A stretch of 64,000 nucleotides of DNA from Pleurocapsa sp. FMAR1 (GCF_963665995.1 NZ_OY762512.1:992001-1056000), one strand, 5' to 3'. Positions 17,860 through 27,637 are shown, counted from the first letter of the stretch. Notes: generated by a model from the sequence alone, not told the origin. Program-made: numbers and translations.

Positions 17860-19752
17860 ATGACTGACTTTTTATTTGAAAATTCCTGGATAATTCCCTT
17901 GTATAGCCTAGCGGGGGCGGTTTTAACCCTACCTTGGTCTTTAGGAATTATTCGCAAAACAGGGCCACGTCCAGCAGCCTACTTCAATATCTTGATGACT
18001 TTGGTGGGATTTATTCATGGCTCATTAATTTTTAACCTTATATGGAAAACAGAAGCTCAGCAGTTTGTTTTTCATTGGTTACAGGTTGCTGATTTGGATT
18101 TAACCTTATCAATTGAAATATCTCCCGTTAGTTTTGGAGCTTTAGAACTGGTAACTGGTATTAGTCTCTTAGTACAGATTTATGCCTTGGGCTATATGGA
18201 GAAAGACTGGTCTTTAGCACGCTTCTTTGCCCTTATGGGATTTTTTGAAACGTCATTAGCGGGCTTAGCTATTAGTGATGGTTTGCTGTTGAGCTATTGT
18301 CTTTTGGAAGCTTTGACCCTTTCTACCTATCTTTTAGTCGGTTTTTGGTATGCCCAGCCTTTAGTGGTGACTGCTGCTAGGGATGCCTTTTTGACTAAGA
18401 GAGTAGGAGATATTGTCCTGTTGATGGGCATAGTAGCTCTCTCTACTTACGGACAAGGACTAAGTTTTTCTCAGTTGGATACATGGGTAGAAGTAAATCA
18501 GCTAGATTCTACCGTGGCAGCCTTTCTAGGTTTGGCTTTGATTGCAGGACCCATTGGTAAGTGCGCTCAGTTTCCCCTCAATCTTTGGCTAGATGAAGCG
18601 ATGGAAGGACCAAATCCTGCGGGTATAATCCGTAACTCCATTGTAGTTTCAGCTGGAGCTTATGTCTTAATCAAATTAGAACCAGCAACAACCCTTTCAC
18701 CAGTTTCTGCTTCTGCCTTAATTCTGATTGGTACGGTTACTGCCATTGGCACATCTTTGATGGCGATCGCTCAAATTGATATTAAAAGAGCTTTATCTCA
18801 TTCTACTAGTGCCTATATGGGTCTGGTCTTTATTGCGGTGGGCTTAAGACAGGTTGATATTGCTTTTTTGCTCTTGTTTTGCCATGCGGTTTCCAAAGCT
18901 TTGCTGTTTATGAGTGCGGGGTCAGTCATTCTGACTACTAGCAATCAAAACGTGACCGAGATGGGGGGCTTATGGTCGAGAATGCCTGCAACTAGCTTAT
19001 CTTTTTTAGCAGGAGCAGCAGGATTAATTGGTTTTGCCCCCTTAGGTATGTTCTGGACTTATCAACGCTGGTTTAGTGGAGCTTGGGATGTAGACTGGTG
19101 GTTACTGCTGATAGTAATGTTTGTTAATACCTTTTCAGCTATTAATCTAACCCGTTTGTTCCGAGTTATTTTTCTCGGCAAACCAAAGGTTAAAACTCGT
19201 CGCGCACCTGAAGTTCCCTGGCAAATGGCGGTACCGATGGTGGCTTTGATGGTGGTTACTATTCTGACTACTTTTGCGCCCCTAAAGTGGTCTTTGTGGT
19301 TAAGTCCCAATACACCTTTAGCTCTCGAACAGCCAGAATTAATCAATCAATATGCCGTACCGTTGCTCATTGCCTCTGGGGTATTAGGCTGTGTAATTGC
19401 TTCAACCATGAAAGTGCGTAAAGCTTGGGCAAGATCTAGCAACCTTACCCTGCGATTTTTCCAAGATCTGCTGGCATATGATTTTTATATAGATAAACTT
19501 TACGAAGTGACGGTAATCGCAGCCGTTTCTACTGTGGCTAAATTTACCTCCTGGGTTGATCGCTACATAGTTGATGGTGCAGTTAATTTAGTCAGTATCG
19601 CCACGATTTTTAGCAGTAATGCCCTAAAATACAACACTACTGGACAATCTCAGTTTTATCTTGCCACGATTGTGATCGGCATTGGGCTGATGTTGTGGTC
19701 AATGCTAAATGGTCAGTGGTCAATAGTGACTAATTACTGGTCGTCTATGTAG
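17860..19752 (+). CDS. ndhF: NDH-1 subunit NdhF of a CO2-uptake complex (probably NdhF4)
   Basis: A proton-pumping antiporter-like subunit of the thylakoid NDH-1 complex, 630 residues from the ATG at 17860 (a TTG one codon earlier is also in frame). About 15-16 membrane helices are present. Key residues include the broken-helix Lys segment (DAFLTKRVGDIVLLMG), GPNPAGIIRNS and the DIKRALSHSTSAYMGLV motif. Its neighbours ndhD and cup mark it as part of an NDH-1MS or MS' CO2-hydration complex, not respiratory NDH-1L. The position divergent from ccmK and the 377-residue Cup protein favour the constitutive F4-D4-CupB type over F3-D3-CupA, but the isoform is an inference. Confidence 0.9.
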   Translation: MTDFLFENSWIIPLYSLAGAVLTLPWSLGIIRKTGPRPAAYFNILMTLVGFIHGSLIFNLIWKTEAQQFVFHWLQVADLDLTLSIEISPVSFGALELVTGISLLVQIYALGYMEKDWSLARFFALMGFFETSLAGLAISDGLLLSYCLLEALTLSTYLLVGFWYAQPLVVTAARDAFLTKRVGDIVLLMGIVALSTYGQGLSFSQLDTWVEVNQLDSTVAAFLGLALIAGPIGKCAQFPLNLWLDEAMEGPNPAGIIRNSIVVSAGAYVLIKLEPATTLSPVSASALILIGTVTAIGTSLMAIAQIDIKRALSHSTSAYMGLVFIAVGLRQVDIAFLLLFCHAVSKALLFMSAGSVILTTSNQNVTEMGGLWSRMPATSLSFLAGAAGLIGFAPLGMFWTYQRWFSGAWDVDWWLLLIVMFVNTFSAINLTRLFRVIFLGKPKVKTRRAPEVPWQMAVPMVALMVVTILTTFAPLKWSLWLSPNTPLALEQPELINQYAVPLLIASGVLGCVIASTMKVRKAWARSSNLTLRFFQDLLAYDFYIDKLYEVTVIAAVSTVAKFTSWVDRYIVDGAVNLVSIATIFSSNALKYNTTGQSQFYLATIVIGIGLMLWSMLNGQWSIVTNYWSSM

Positions 19753-19829
19753 TGATAAAGTCGCTGTGACCGTTAGTCAATTTTTTAAAACATTTAGATT
19801 AATCGGTTTTTCCGAAAATCATCAAAATT

Positions 19830-21281
19830 ATGCTCAGTGCCTTAATCCTCATTCCTTTTTTGAGCGCAGCCATAATTGGCTTTACTCCAATTAAAGATAA
19901 AAATATCCGTAGCGTCGCCGTAATTACGGCAGTCAGTATTTTAAGCGTAAATTTAGTCCTGGGTCTTCAGTTCGACTTTCAGCAGTCTGGTTTACAGTTC
20001 GCCGAAGACATTCCCTGGATTGAATGGATTGGTTTAAATTATCATCTGGGAATTGACGGTCTTTCTTTTCCTTTGGTGCTGCTTAATAGCCTTTTGACTT
20101 TGATCGCTATTTTTATTACTAGCCCCGCCATTCAAAGACCCAAGTTATATTATGCAATGCTGTTTCTGCTTAGTGGTGGGGCAACAGGTGCATTCTTGGC
20201 TCAAGATTTACTGCTGTTTTTCTTGTTTTATGAGTTAGAAATTGTACCCCTCTACTTCCTAATTGCTATTTGGGGTGGGGCGAGAAGGGGTTATGCAGCC
20301 ATGAAGTTTTTGCTTTACACTGCCTTATCGGGGATTTTAGTGCTGGCTTCGTTTTTGGGTTTGGTATGGTTGACTGGCGAAACCAGCTTTGATTATTTAA
20401 TCTTGCGATCGCATACTTTACCTTTAAACAGCCAATTACTATTGCTGGCACCGCTTTTAATTGGCGTATTTATTAAAATTCCGATTTTTCCTTTTCATAC
20501 CTGGTTACCTGATGCCCACGTAGAAGCATCAACTCCCATATCTGTGCTGCTGGCTGGAGTACTGCTAAAGCTCGGTACTTATGCCCTATTGCGTTTTGGA
20601 ATTGGTTTATTCCTAGAAGGTTGGGTTTATCTTGCTCCTTGGCTAGCTTATTTAGCGGGGATTAGTGCCTTATATGGAGCTTCTTGTGCGATCGCTCAAA
20701 AAGATATGAAAAAAGTGGTCGCGTATTCTTCGATTGCTCATATGGCATATATTCTCTTGGCAGCAACCGCTACGACCCGCTTGAGCATGAGCGCAGCAGT
20801 ATTTCAGATGGTAAGTCATGGATTAATTTCTGCTTTTCTTTTCCTGCTTGTGGGCATGGTTTACAAAAAAACTGGTTCACGGGATGTGGATGTCTTACAA
20901 GGTTTACTAAACCCCGAAAAAGGACTGCCTGTTACTGGCGGATTAATGATCCTAGGAGTGATGGCAAGCTCTGGTTTACCTGGAATGGTGGGCTTTATCT
21001 CAGAATTTCTCGTGTTTAGAGGCAGTTTTCCTATTTTCCCCATTCCCACCCTTCTATGCTTAGTGGGGACAGGCTTAACGGCAGTTTACTTTTTATTAGT
21101 AATTAACAAAGTCTTTTTTGGTCGCCTTACCGTTGGGTTAGCAAATCTACCTCCCGTGCAATGGAAAGAACACGTTCCTGCTTTTGTTTTACTCTTGCTA
21201 ATTATTGCTTTTGGTATCAAGCCAGATTGGGTAACTCACTGGAGCGAAGTACAGGCGGTTGCTCTATTAACAGGCGGTTAA
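19830..21281 (+). CDS. ndhD: NDH-1 subunit NdhD of a CO2-uptake complex (probably NdhD4)
   Basis: 483 residues with about 14 membrane helices. It has the antiporter-like motifs FLFYELEIVPLYFLIAIWGG, KIPIFPFHTWLPDAHVEAST and QKDMKKVVAYSSIAHMAYI, which carry the conserved Glu, Lys and His positions of the proton path. It lies 77 bases after ndhF. With NdhF and the Cup protein it makes the module that couples electron flow to CO2-to-bicarbonate conversion at the thylakoid membrane. The isoform assignment carries the same caution as for ndhF. Confidence 0.9.
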   Translation: MLSALILIPFLSAAIIGFTPIKDKNIRSVAVITAVSILSVNLVLGLQFDFQQSGLQFAEDIPWIEWIGLNYHLGIDGLSFPLVLLNSLLTLIAIFITSPAIQRPKLYYAMLFLLSGGATGAFLAQDLLLFFLFYELEIVPLYFLIAIWGGARRGYAAMKFLLYTALSGILVLASFLGLVWLTGETSFDYLILRSHTLPLNSQLLLLAPLLIGVFIKIPIFPFHTWLPDAHVEASTPISVLLAGVLLKLGTYALLRFGIGLFLEGWVYLAPWLAYLAGISALYGASCAIAQKDMKKVVAYSSIAHMAYILLAATATTRLSMSAAVFQMVSHGLISAFLFLLVGMVYKKTGSRDVDVLQGLLNPEKGLPVTGGLMILGVMASSGLPGMVGFISEFLVFRGSFPIFPIPTLLCLVGTGLTAVYFLLVINKVFFGRLTVGLANLPPVQWKEHVPAFVLLLLIIAFGIKPDWVTHWSEVQAVALLTGG

Positions 21282-21336
21282 GCTTCATCTTTGAAACTCA
21301 ATCACTGATTTAAACAAAACAATTTATAAGATAGTT

Positions 21337-22470
21337 ATGGTTAGTACTTCTGTTAGACGCTCCAAGTCTCGTTTAGTAGACGAGTATATTACTAGATTAG
21401 AAACAGGAAATGCTTTGCTTGATGATTCTCCCCAAAATTTAGTGGAGGTTGTCGGTATCCTCAAAAGTTACGGCATAGTTCTTGATGCTTATTCCATTAA
21501 TCTTTGCTATATCGCTAATACTCAATTTTTGAAGTTGTTTCCCCTATTTAAATATTTCAATGGGGAAGTTAATGCTGAAAAGGTTGCTAAATTTCTTTGG
21601 CACAGGCGCATCAATTATGAGTATGCAGAATATTGTATGAAGTCTATGTTTTGGCATGGTGGCGGTGGTTTAGATGCCTATCTTGATACTCCAGAATTTA
21701 CGGCTCAAGCTGAAAAATTGATCGAAGCCTATTACAAATACAATCCTTTAATGCTAATTCTCCATCAAGCATTTAAAGACTTTTTGCCTGAGCAAATGCG
21801 CCAGATGGCTTATTACAGTGGATTAGGGCAATTTTGGCGAGTAATGAGCGATATTTTCTTAGAATTATCTGATAGCTACGATCGCGGTGAGATCAAATCC
21901 ATTCCTGATGTGGTGAAATTTATTCTTGATGGTTTGGTTGCCGATGCCACCCGACCAATTACTTACACGGTAAAGCTTCGTAACCAGAAATACGACATTA
22001 TTCCCAAATCAGCAGGATTGACTTTTTTAGCTGATACCGCAGTCCCTTATGTAGAGGCGATTTTCTTTAGAGGCACTCCCTTTACAGGTACAGTATCCTA
22101 CAATGCTCAGGCGTACGAAATTCCCTACGATCTTGGTATGTTTAACTATGGAGCATTATTTGCAGATCCTTTGCCAATTGGCGGTGCAGGAATTCCTCCA
22201 ACTTTGCTGATGCAGGACATGAGACATTTTCTACCTGACTATTTACGTCAAATTTATCGTCAAAGTCCCCGTGGAGAAGGAGATATTAGAGTGCAAATCT
22301 GTCAGAGCTTCCAGAAATCAATGTTTTGTGTTACCACCGCTGCAATTCAAGGGCTAGCACCTCATCCTTTAGATACGAAAGATCCAGAACAACAAATTGC
22401 CAATCGTCAATATCTTAAAGGTTGGCTAAATCGCATCATAGAAACTCAACTTACTAAAGTAAACACTTAG
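21337..22470 (+). CDS. cupB: CO2 hydration protein of NDH-1 (ChpX/CupB or ChpY/CupA)
   Basis: A 377-residue protein of the ChpXY family that attaches to NdhD/NdhF and hydrates CO2 vectorially. Recognisable family segments are VVGILKSYGIVLDAYS, FWHGGGGLDAYLDTPEF, MAYYSGLGQFWRVMSDIF, PKSAGLTFLADTAVPYVEA and GGAGIPPTLLMQDMRHFLPD. The conserved His and Cys residues needed for the carbonic-anhydrase-like site are present in such segments. It lies 55 bases after ndhD in the same operon. The length is closer to CupB than to CupA; that choice is moderate, the family call firm. Confidence 0.88.
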   Translation: MVSTSVRRSKSRLVDEYITRLETGNALLDDSPQNLVEVVGILKSYGIVLDAYSINLCYIANTQFLKLFPLFKYFNGEVNAEKVAKFLWHRRINYEYAEYCMKSMFWHGGGGLDAYLDTPEFTAQAEKLIEAYYKYNPLMLILHQAFKDFLPEQMRQMAYYSGLGQFWRVMSDIFLELSDSYDRGEIKSIPDVVKFILDGLVADATRPITYTVKLRNQKYDIIPKSAGLTFLADTAVPYVEAIFFRGTPFTGTVSYNAQAYEIPYDLGMFNYGALFADPLPIGGAGIPPTLLMQDMRHFLPDYLRQIYRQSPRGEGDIRVQICQSFQKSMFCVTTAAIQGLAPHPLDTKDPEQQIANRQYLKGWLNRIIETQLTKVNT

Positions 22471-22715
22471 GCGGTATCTCAGACCTGAGAGCAATTTTGT
22501 TTAAAAAGTATTTTAAACAAATCACTCCTTAAAATCTATTCCCTGTCTTGACCAACAACAATCATTATGATTTGGTATTAGAATATCGACAAACCAACAA
22601 GCAGAATGAGATAATTGCCCATAACTGTTTATCAACAAAACATTAAAATATTTTACAAGTTCGCTTTTTATAGTGTGAGCAGTTTCAAGTACACAAAAAT
22701 ATATAGCTTTAATAA

Positions 22716-23636
22716 ATGACAAAAACAGCATGGGTATTTCCAGGACAAGGTTCTCAGTCAGTAGGAATGGGCGCAGATTTCCAAGATCTTCCAGGTGCAA
22801 AATATAAGTTTAAGATTGCAGAAAAAATATTAGGTTGGTCTGTATTAGATATTTGTCAGGGAGACGAATCTACTCTGGCTAGGACTCTTTATACTCAGCC
22901 ATGCCTATACGTTGTTGAATCAATCTTAGTAGATCTATTAGCGAAGAAAACTGGTCTACCTCAATTAGTTGCGGGTCACAGCCTTGGTGAATATGTGGCT
23001 TTATATGCAGCCAAGGTGTTTGATTTTGAATCAGGATTAAGATTAGTAAAAAAAAGAGCGGAATTGATGGACAGTTCTGCTGGTGGAAAAATGGCTGCAT
23101 TAATGAAGTTCGATCGTTCGCAATTAAATGCTGCTTTGGCTGAAACTGATAATGTTGTCCTGGCTAACGATAACAGCGAAGGACAAGTAGTCATATCTGG
23201 TACACCAGAAGCAGTGAAAAAAATTGTGGACAAGGTTAAAGCAAAACGGATTATGTCTTTAAATGTTTCTGGTGCTTTTCACTCGCCTTTAATGTATGAG
23301 GCTTCAGCGCAATTTCTCAGAGTATTAGATTCAGTCAGCTTCAACGATGCAAAAGTTCCTGTAATATCAAACGTTCAACCTACTCCAGCTTTTGGCAAGG
23401 AAGAATTAAAACAAAGATTAGCGCAACAAATGACTGGTTCAGTTCGCTGGCGAGAAATTATGCTGCAATTTACTCAAGCAGAAATTACCCATATTATTGA
23501 AGTTGGTCCAGGAAAAGCTTTACGAGGTTTGCTCAAGAGAACCTGTCGTGAAATAAATTTAAGAGGAGTTGATACATTAGAACAGCTAAATACATTAGAA
23601 CAATTTTATTCTAAAGGATTAGTTTTAAGTTCTTGA
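22716..23636 (+). CDS. fabD: Malonyl-CoA:ACP transacylase
   Basis: It transfers malonyl groups from CoA to acyl carrier protein for fatty-acid synthesis. At 306 residues it has the family length. The VFPGQGSQSVGMG oxyanion segment is near the N-terminus, the nucleophile Ser89 lies in GHSLGEY, Arg114 follows, and catalytic His189 lies in VSGAFHSPLM. The C-terminal VGPGKALRGL is also typical. In many cyanobacteria it lies beside fabH and plsC; here neither is adjacent. Confidence 0.95.
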   Translation: MTKTAWVFPGQGSQSVGMGADFQDLPGAKYKFKIAEKILGWSVLDICQGDESTLARTLYTQPCLYVVESILVDLLAKKTGLPQLVAGHSLGEYVALYAAKVFDFESGLRLVKKRAELMDSSAGGKMAALMKFDRSQLNAALAETDNVVLANDNSEGQVVISGTPEAVKKIVDKVKAKRIMSLNVSGAFHSPLMYEASAQFLRVLDSVSFNDAKVPVISNVQPTPAFGKEELKQRLAQQMTGSVRWREIMLQFTQAEITHIIEVGPGKALRGLLKRTCREINLRGVDTLEQLNTLEQFYSKGLVLSS

Positions 23637-23671
23637 GAAAAGGTTTTAATTGTCAGCTTTATGGTCTTTCA

Positions 23672-23703
23672 GTGATAAATAGCTAATATTGGCTATTTAT
23701 TAC
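23672..23703. terminator. Bidirectional hairpin between convergent fabD and 23700-24299
   Basis: GTGATAAATAGC at 23672-23683 pairs with GCTATTTATTAC at 23692-23703, a 12-bp stem with one GU pair and an 8-base loop. It lies 36 bases past the fabD stop, and its right arm includes the stop codon of the opposing gene. It can work for both genes, although it is AT-rich. Confidence 0.55.
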
Positions 23704-24299
23704 TGAACATTATTTTCTCGACTCCATAATGCTAAACCGCCACCTTTTCCCCTAGCAGCAATTAGATTTTTTTCAATTAAAAAATAGTGAAAAAATACCT
23801 GTTGAGGGATCTTCTTATGATAAAATTGTGCTTCTTTTGTCGCCCCATTCCTAATATAACCGTCATAAACTTTCCATCCAAAAACAGAAAAGGTCATAGT
23901 GGTAAAATCAAAAGCTAAAATATTATTTTTAATAAGCTTCATAGGACCTGTTAAAGATAAATTTAAAAAAGCTAGACTGACAGAGTTGCGAACCCTTCCC
24001 GTATTTAGGGTTTCTCGATCGCCTTCATATTCAATTTTTATTTTAACTAGCTGAGGGATGTATTTTCCTGCGCCTAAGACAATACCAGCTTTTTTTCTTG
24101 TTTTCTTTGTTCCAGTAACAAAGCGTAAATTCCACTCTCCAATTAAATCAGATAAAGAATAGTTTTCCTCGCCTTTTTTGGCTTTTTCAGCTTCTAGTAA
24201 GCTTTTTACCACTAAGGATGGTGTGGGTAAATCTGAGCTTTTATTTGTTACATTGGCTGCGTCATGAAGCACTAATTTATTATTGAACATAGTTGTCAT
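23700..24299 (-). CDS. Conserved cyanobacterial hypothetical protein, possibly lipocalin/fibrillin-like
   Basis: 199 residues. After a variable N-terminus the sequence becomes strand-rich, with LIGEWNLRFVTGTKKTRKKA, VKIKIEYEGDRETLNTGRVRNSVSL and LAFDFTTMTFSVFGW. The W-x-L-x-(F/Y)-x-T-G-type start and the chain of beta segments recall plastid-lipid-associated (fibrillin) or other calycin proteins. It has no signal peptide. The similarity is only a fold-level impression; function unknown. It converges with fabD. Confidence 0.6.
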   Translation of the reverse strand: MTTMFNNKLVLHDAANVTNKSSDLPTPSLVVKSLLEAEKAKKGEENYSLSDLIGEWNLRFVTGTKKTRKKAGIVLGAGKYIPQLVKIKIEYEGDRETLNTGRVRNSVSLAFLNLSLTGPMKLIKNNILAFDFTTMTFSVFGWKVYDGYIRNGATKEAQFYHKKIPQQVFFHYFLIEKNLIAARGKGGGLALWSRENNVQ

Positions 24300-24586
24300 T
24301 TTTATCGAAAAACAAATCTAATCTTTAATCGAACATTTTTATCCAAAATATTGCTATTGTTTTTAAAATATATTTATCTAATATTAAATTTAAGTATTTC
24401 TTACATTTATTTAGGTAGTCATCGAGCATAAATATACAATTTATTAATGTTTGTATTCACTCAAAAATATGTATACTTAAGCAACTTTGGGCTAATATAT
24501 AATTATTTTGAACTGATACCAAAAAATATTAATTGTCCCTATAATACATCTATTTGTAAAATCTATAAGAAAAACGCAGTTTACTT

Positions 24587-24847
24587 ATGTCTTTTGCTAC
24601 AAAATTGTTCGAGATACTTGGTTTAAGAAAAGAAAATAAGCTTCCTTACTGGCTACAAATAAGTACTAAAGTACCAAATTGCGTTTACTATTTTGGTCCT
24701 TTCGATAGCTCTATAGAAGCAAAAGCATCGCAAGTTGGCTATATTGAGGATTTAATGGCAGAAAATGCTCAAGGAATACATATAGAACTTAAACAATGTC
24801 TACAACCCTTAAAGCTAACTATATGTGAAAGCGAAGAGATTTTTTAG
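24587..24847 (+). CDS. DUF1816 domain protein
   Basis: An 86-residue protein with the DUF1816 pattern: PYWLQISTKVPNCVYYFGPF, then FDSSIEAKASQVGYIEDLM and a C-terminal strand IHIELKQCLQP. Members are widespread in cyanobacteria and some are fused to or lie near phycobilisome linker-like domains; their role is not settled. It stands alone, with a gene-free AT-rich upstream region. Confidence 0.8.
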   Translation: MSFATKLFEILGLRKENKLPYWLQISTKVPNCVYYFGPFDSSIEAKASQVGYIEDLMAENAQGIHIELKQCLQPLKLTICESEEIF

Positions 24848-24940
24848 GCTGATAATCATCTAAGTAGTTGGACAAAATTAAATTCAACGTTGATGCTTAA
24901 AGTCAGAGGTCAGTAATAATTATCCTAACTTAAACTGAAT

Positions 24941-25750
24941 TTAAAACAGTACTAATTTACTACTAATTAGCCATAAAGCCCAGCCTGTAACAGTCAGACA
25001 TAAAATACCTGCAACCCCTGCTAATGGTTGCTGATTAATTCCTGTCAGCCAGTGGTTTTTGTAACTGTAAGTTAATAGTTGCGCTGAGTCTATGCAGGTT
25101 AAACCCCAAATCCAACCTGCATGAAGCCCAACGGCAAGATAAATGTCATGATTATTTATCAGTCTTGCTTCGACTAAAATCATTCCCATCAGCCACAAGC
25201 CAGGAATTTGAGGTGCTGTTGCTCTTCTTTCCCAAAGCAGGTGTAATAAGGCAAAAATAAGACTAGAAAATGTGGCTGCTAACCAATACGAGCCATTAGT
25301 TGATAGAGTACTGTAAACATATCCACGAAAAACTAATTCTTCACTCAAACTAATTAGTAAACTTAAAATCAGAATAGGCAGTAGTAAAGGCAGTAAGCTT
25401 TTAATGTTTTCTCTATGCCAACTGACAAATTTAAAAGCCGACTCGAAGCTAAATACAATAGCTAAGCTGATAACGCTTAAAATCAAGCCTAATAGTATAG
25501 AAGCTAATATATAAGAATCTAAACTCAAGCCAAGATCGGCTAATAGCAAATTTTCTGCTTTAATTTTCCAGCCTAAAATTAGAGGAACAAAAGCATAAAG
25601 AGATAGCAGTAAGATTATTTTTTGTCTTGGTATTAAGGGTTGATTTGGCTGCCAGTTAATTAATCGAGATATAATAAAAGCGATCGGCAGCCAAAGAATT
25701 GCCCACGCTCCAAAAAAAGTTACTACGTTTAACCATGATGTATCAAACAT
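24941..25750 (-). CDS. CPBP family intramembrane protease-like protein
   Basis: 269 residues with about eight membrane segments. The CPBP (Abi/RCE1-like) motifs are present: EELVFRGYVYSTL with the Glu-Glu pair and Arg (about residues 137-149), FALLHLLWE in the second motif, and VGLHAGWIWGL in the third (His near residue 221). These residues form the predicted metal site in the membrane. It may process a prenylated or membrane peptide; the substrate is unknown. Confidence 0.87.
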   Translation of the reverse strand: MFDTSWLNVVTFFGAWAILWLPIAFIISRLINWQPNQPLIPRQKIILLLSLYAFVPLILGWKIKAENLLLADLGLSLDSYILASILLGLILSVISLAIVFSFESAFKFVSWHRENIKSLLPLLLPILILSLLISLSEELVFRGYVYSTLSTNGSYWLAATFSSLIFALLHLLWERRATAPQIPGLWLMGMILVEARLINNHDIYLAVGLHAGWIWGLTCIDSAQLLTYSYKNHWLTGINQQPLAGVAGILCLTVTGWALWLISSKLVLF

Positions 25751-25824
25751 CTTGCATATTCTAAATAGGAGTCGATCGCCCTCGTTTACGAAGACGATTA
25801 TGATCGCTAAATTCGTTAAAAAAA

Positions 25825-26217
25825 TTAGTTATCTAATGCGCCATTTTCTTCACCATCAATCTGCTTGAGGTGAATATGTTTATAACCTAATTTTATTTCA
25901 AACTTGTCTCCTTCCTTTAATCCCATTGCCTGAGTATAGGTAGATCCAATGACAATTTGACCATTTTTGTGAACACTTACTCGATAAGTAGGCTCTCTTC
26001 CACGACCATCTTTTGTTCCTTCTGGATCTAGAGGAACTCCCTTAGCAGCAAGCACTGCATCATAAAAATCTGTTAGATTTACGCGCGTTTGTTTCTCTTT
26101 TGTAATGGTAAAATATCCACATTTTTTAGCTGTTTCACGTCTTGGTAAATGGGATAGCTCTTTTACTTTTTGAAGTAAAGCTTTTCCTGTTAGCGGGGCT
26201 GTTGCCATTTCACTCAT
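25825..26217 (-). CDS. AbrB-like transcriptional regulator (cyAbrB family)
   Basis: A 130-residue cyanobacterial AbrB protein. It contains LTGKALLQKVKELSHLPRR, AKKCGYFTITKEKQTRVNLTDF and, in the C-terminal DNA-binding part, YRVSVHKNGQIVIGSTYTQAMG. Cyanobacterial cyAbrB proteins control carbon- and nitrogen-responsive genes, and CCM genes are among the reported targets of cyAbrB2. The 130-residue length is nearest to cyAbrB2, but I do not assign the paralog. It is monocistronic. Confidence 0.88.
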   Translation of the reverse strand: MSEMATAPLTGKALLQKVKELSHLPRRETAKKCGYFTITKEKQTRVNLTDFYDAVLAAKGVPLDPEGTKDGRGREPTYRVSVHKNGQIVIGSTYTQAMGLKEGDKFEIKLGYKHIHLKQIDGEENGALDN

Positions 26218-26563
26218 AATTAATTTGGATTCTCTCTAACTCTACTCAAGTTTAAATTGTTGCTTTTAAGTCATATTTGACATTATAAGAAATATACCGT
26301 TAATTTACTCTTTTGTCACAACTTTTTTTTGATAATTAGCTTTTTTTTGATAATCTTCTATAATTAATTTTTAGTTATTTAGTCTGATATTACAAATCAT
26401 CGATTTTACTATGAATTATATTATTGCTAAATATCCCTTTAAATATTAGTCATCAGTTATTTTAAATAACAAGTATAAATTAAAATACCTGGGTATTAAT
26501 CTTGACTTTCGCTGCTTAAAAGTGTTATCAGCAAATCATAACGTCTTCAAATATTAATTATTG
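26218..26563. other. Gene-free spacer between cyAbrB and cobU
   Basis: About 345 AT-rich bases between divergent genes. The only structure seen is a repeated TTTTTTTGATAAT at about 26324 and 26343. The promoters of both genes should lie here. Confidence 0.45.
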
Positions 26564-27133
26564 ATGAATTGTCAGGAGTTAGATTTGGGAAAAACTATTT
26601 TAGTTACTGGTGCATCTAGCTCAGGAAAAAGTGAATTTGCCGAAATGCTAGCGACTAAAACTAACAAATCTGTTATTTATCTAGCTACAGCAAAAGTCGA
26701 TCCAAGCGATCGCGAATGGCAAGCCAAAATAATTAAGCATCAGCAGAGAAGACCAAAGGATTGGCAAACATTAGCAGCGTGTGAAGAATTGCCATTATGT
26801 ATTGAACAGGCTGCTGAATCTGAATGTTTGCTGATTGATTCTCTAGGTACTTGGATCGCTAATTTTTTGGAACTAGACCAGATAGACTGGAAGAAAAGGT
26901 GCGATCGCCTTTTGAACAGCATCCAAAATACTCAAGCACACATCATCTTGGTAGGAGAAGAAACAGGATGGGGTATCGTCCCTGCTTATCCTTTGGGAAG
27001 GCTTTTTCGCGATCGCCTGGGATATTTGTCTCGACAAGTGGGTAATGTGGTGGATACCACCTATCTTGTTGCAGGCGGTCATGTGCTTAATTTAAGCGTG
27101 TTGGGAGAACCTTTAAGCAATTATAAAATCTAG
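26564..27133 (+). CDS. cobU: Bifunctional adenosylcobinamide kinase / adenosylcobinamide-phosphate guanylyltransferase
   Basis: A cobalamin-pathway enzyme that phosphorylates adenosylcobinamide and then adds GMP. Start chosen at the ATG at 26564 (189 residues); a TTG one codon earlier is possible. The P-loop GASSSGKSEFAE is near residue 17. IYLATAKVDPSDREW, HQQRRPKDWQTL with the guanylylated His, and EETGWGIVPAYPLGRLFRD are all diagnostic. No other cob gene is near; cob genes are commonly scattered in cyanobacteria. Confidence 0.93.
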   Translation: MNCQELDLGKTILVTGASSSGKSEFAEMLATKTNKSVIYLATAKVDPSDREWQAKIIKHQQRRPKDWQTLAACEELPLCIEQAAESECLLIDSLGTWIANFLELDQIDWKKRCDRLLNSIQNTQAHIILVGEETGWGIVPAYPLGRLFRDRLGYLSRQVGNVVDTTYLVAGGHVLNLSVLGEPLSNYKI

Positions 27134-27223
27134 TTGATAAATCTTGGCCGTTATTTTGTTTGCTCTTATGATTATAGATATATAACTCTTGTGATTATAG
27201 ATATATAAGACTACAGTTTATTT

Positions 27224-27637
27224 ATGGCATCAGCAACGCAAGTTAGAACTTATCTCGCTCACTGGTTTCAATTGGGCAAAAAGCTAATCTGGCTTAACGG
27301 GGAAGCAGAATTATTACCCCAGCCAGTTATACGAGGCGAGAAATTTTCACCTCAGTTTGAAGACTGCTGGCAAAAAATAATGAGCGTCGATGGAAAAAAC
27401 TGTTACTTAGAAGGAAGCAGCGAAACTATCAAAGATCTACTTTCTTCTAATTGGGATATAAACAATTGTGCTAGATGCAATATGCCTGTACCAATTGTTG
27501 AGATGGGTACACAATCCTTAGACTGTGTATGTAGCGATCTGCAAAACTGGCCTAATACCGAACTACCAGCACCGCGATCGCCCGTTAGTAATTCTATACA
27601 ATTAAATAGTATTAGATCTCGTTTGGACGCTAAATAA
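27224..27637 (+). CDS. Conserved cyanobacterial hypothetical protein with a CxxC...CxC pair
   Basis: 137 residues. The N-terminal part (RTYLAHWFQLGKKLIWLNG) is followed by a central segment and then NNCARCNMPVPIVEMG and LDCVCSDLQNW. The four cysteines could bind zinc, but the spacing is not one I recognise. The last ~25 residues are Pro/Ser-rich. Upstream lies a duplicated GATTATAGATATATAA at about 27170 and 27194, a possible promoter or repeat. Function unknown. Confidence 0.65.
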   Translation: MASATQVRTYLAHWFQLGKKLIWLNGEAELLPQPVIRGEKFSPQFEDCWQKIMSVDGKNCYLEGSSETIKDLLSSNWDINNCARCNMPVPIVEMGTQSLDCVCSDLQNWPNTELPAPRSPVSNSIQLNSIRSRLDAK

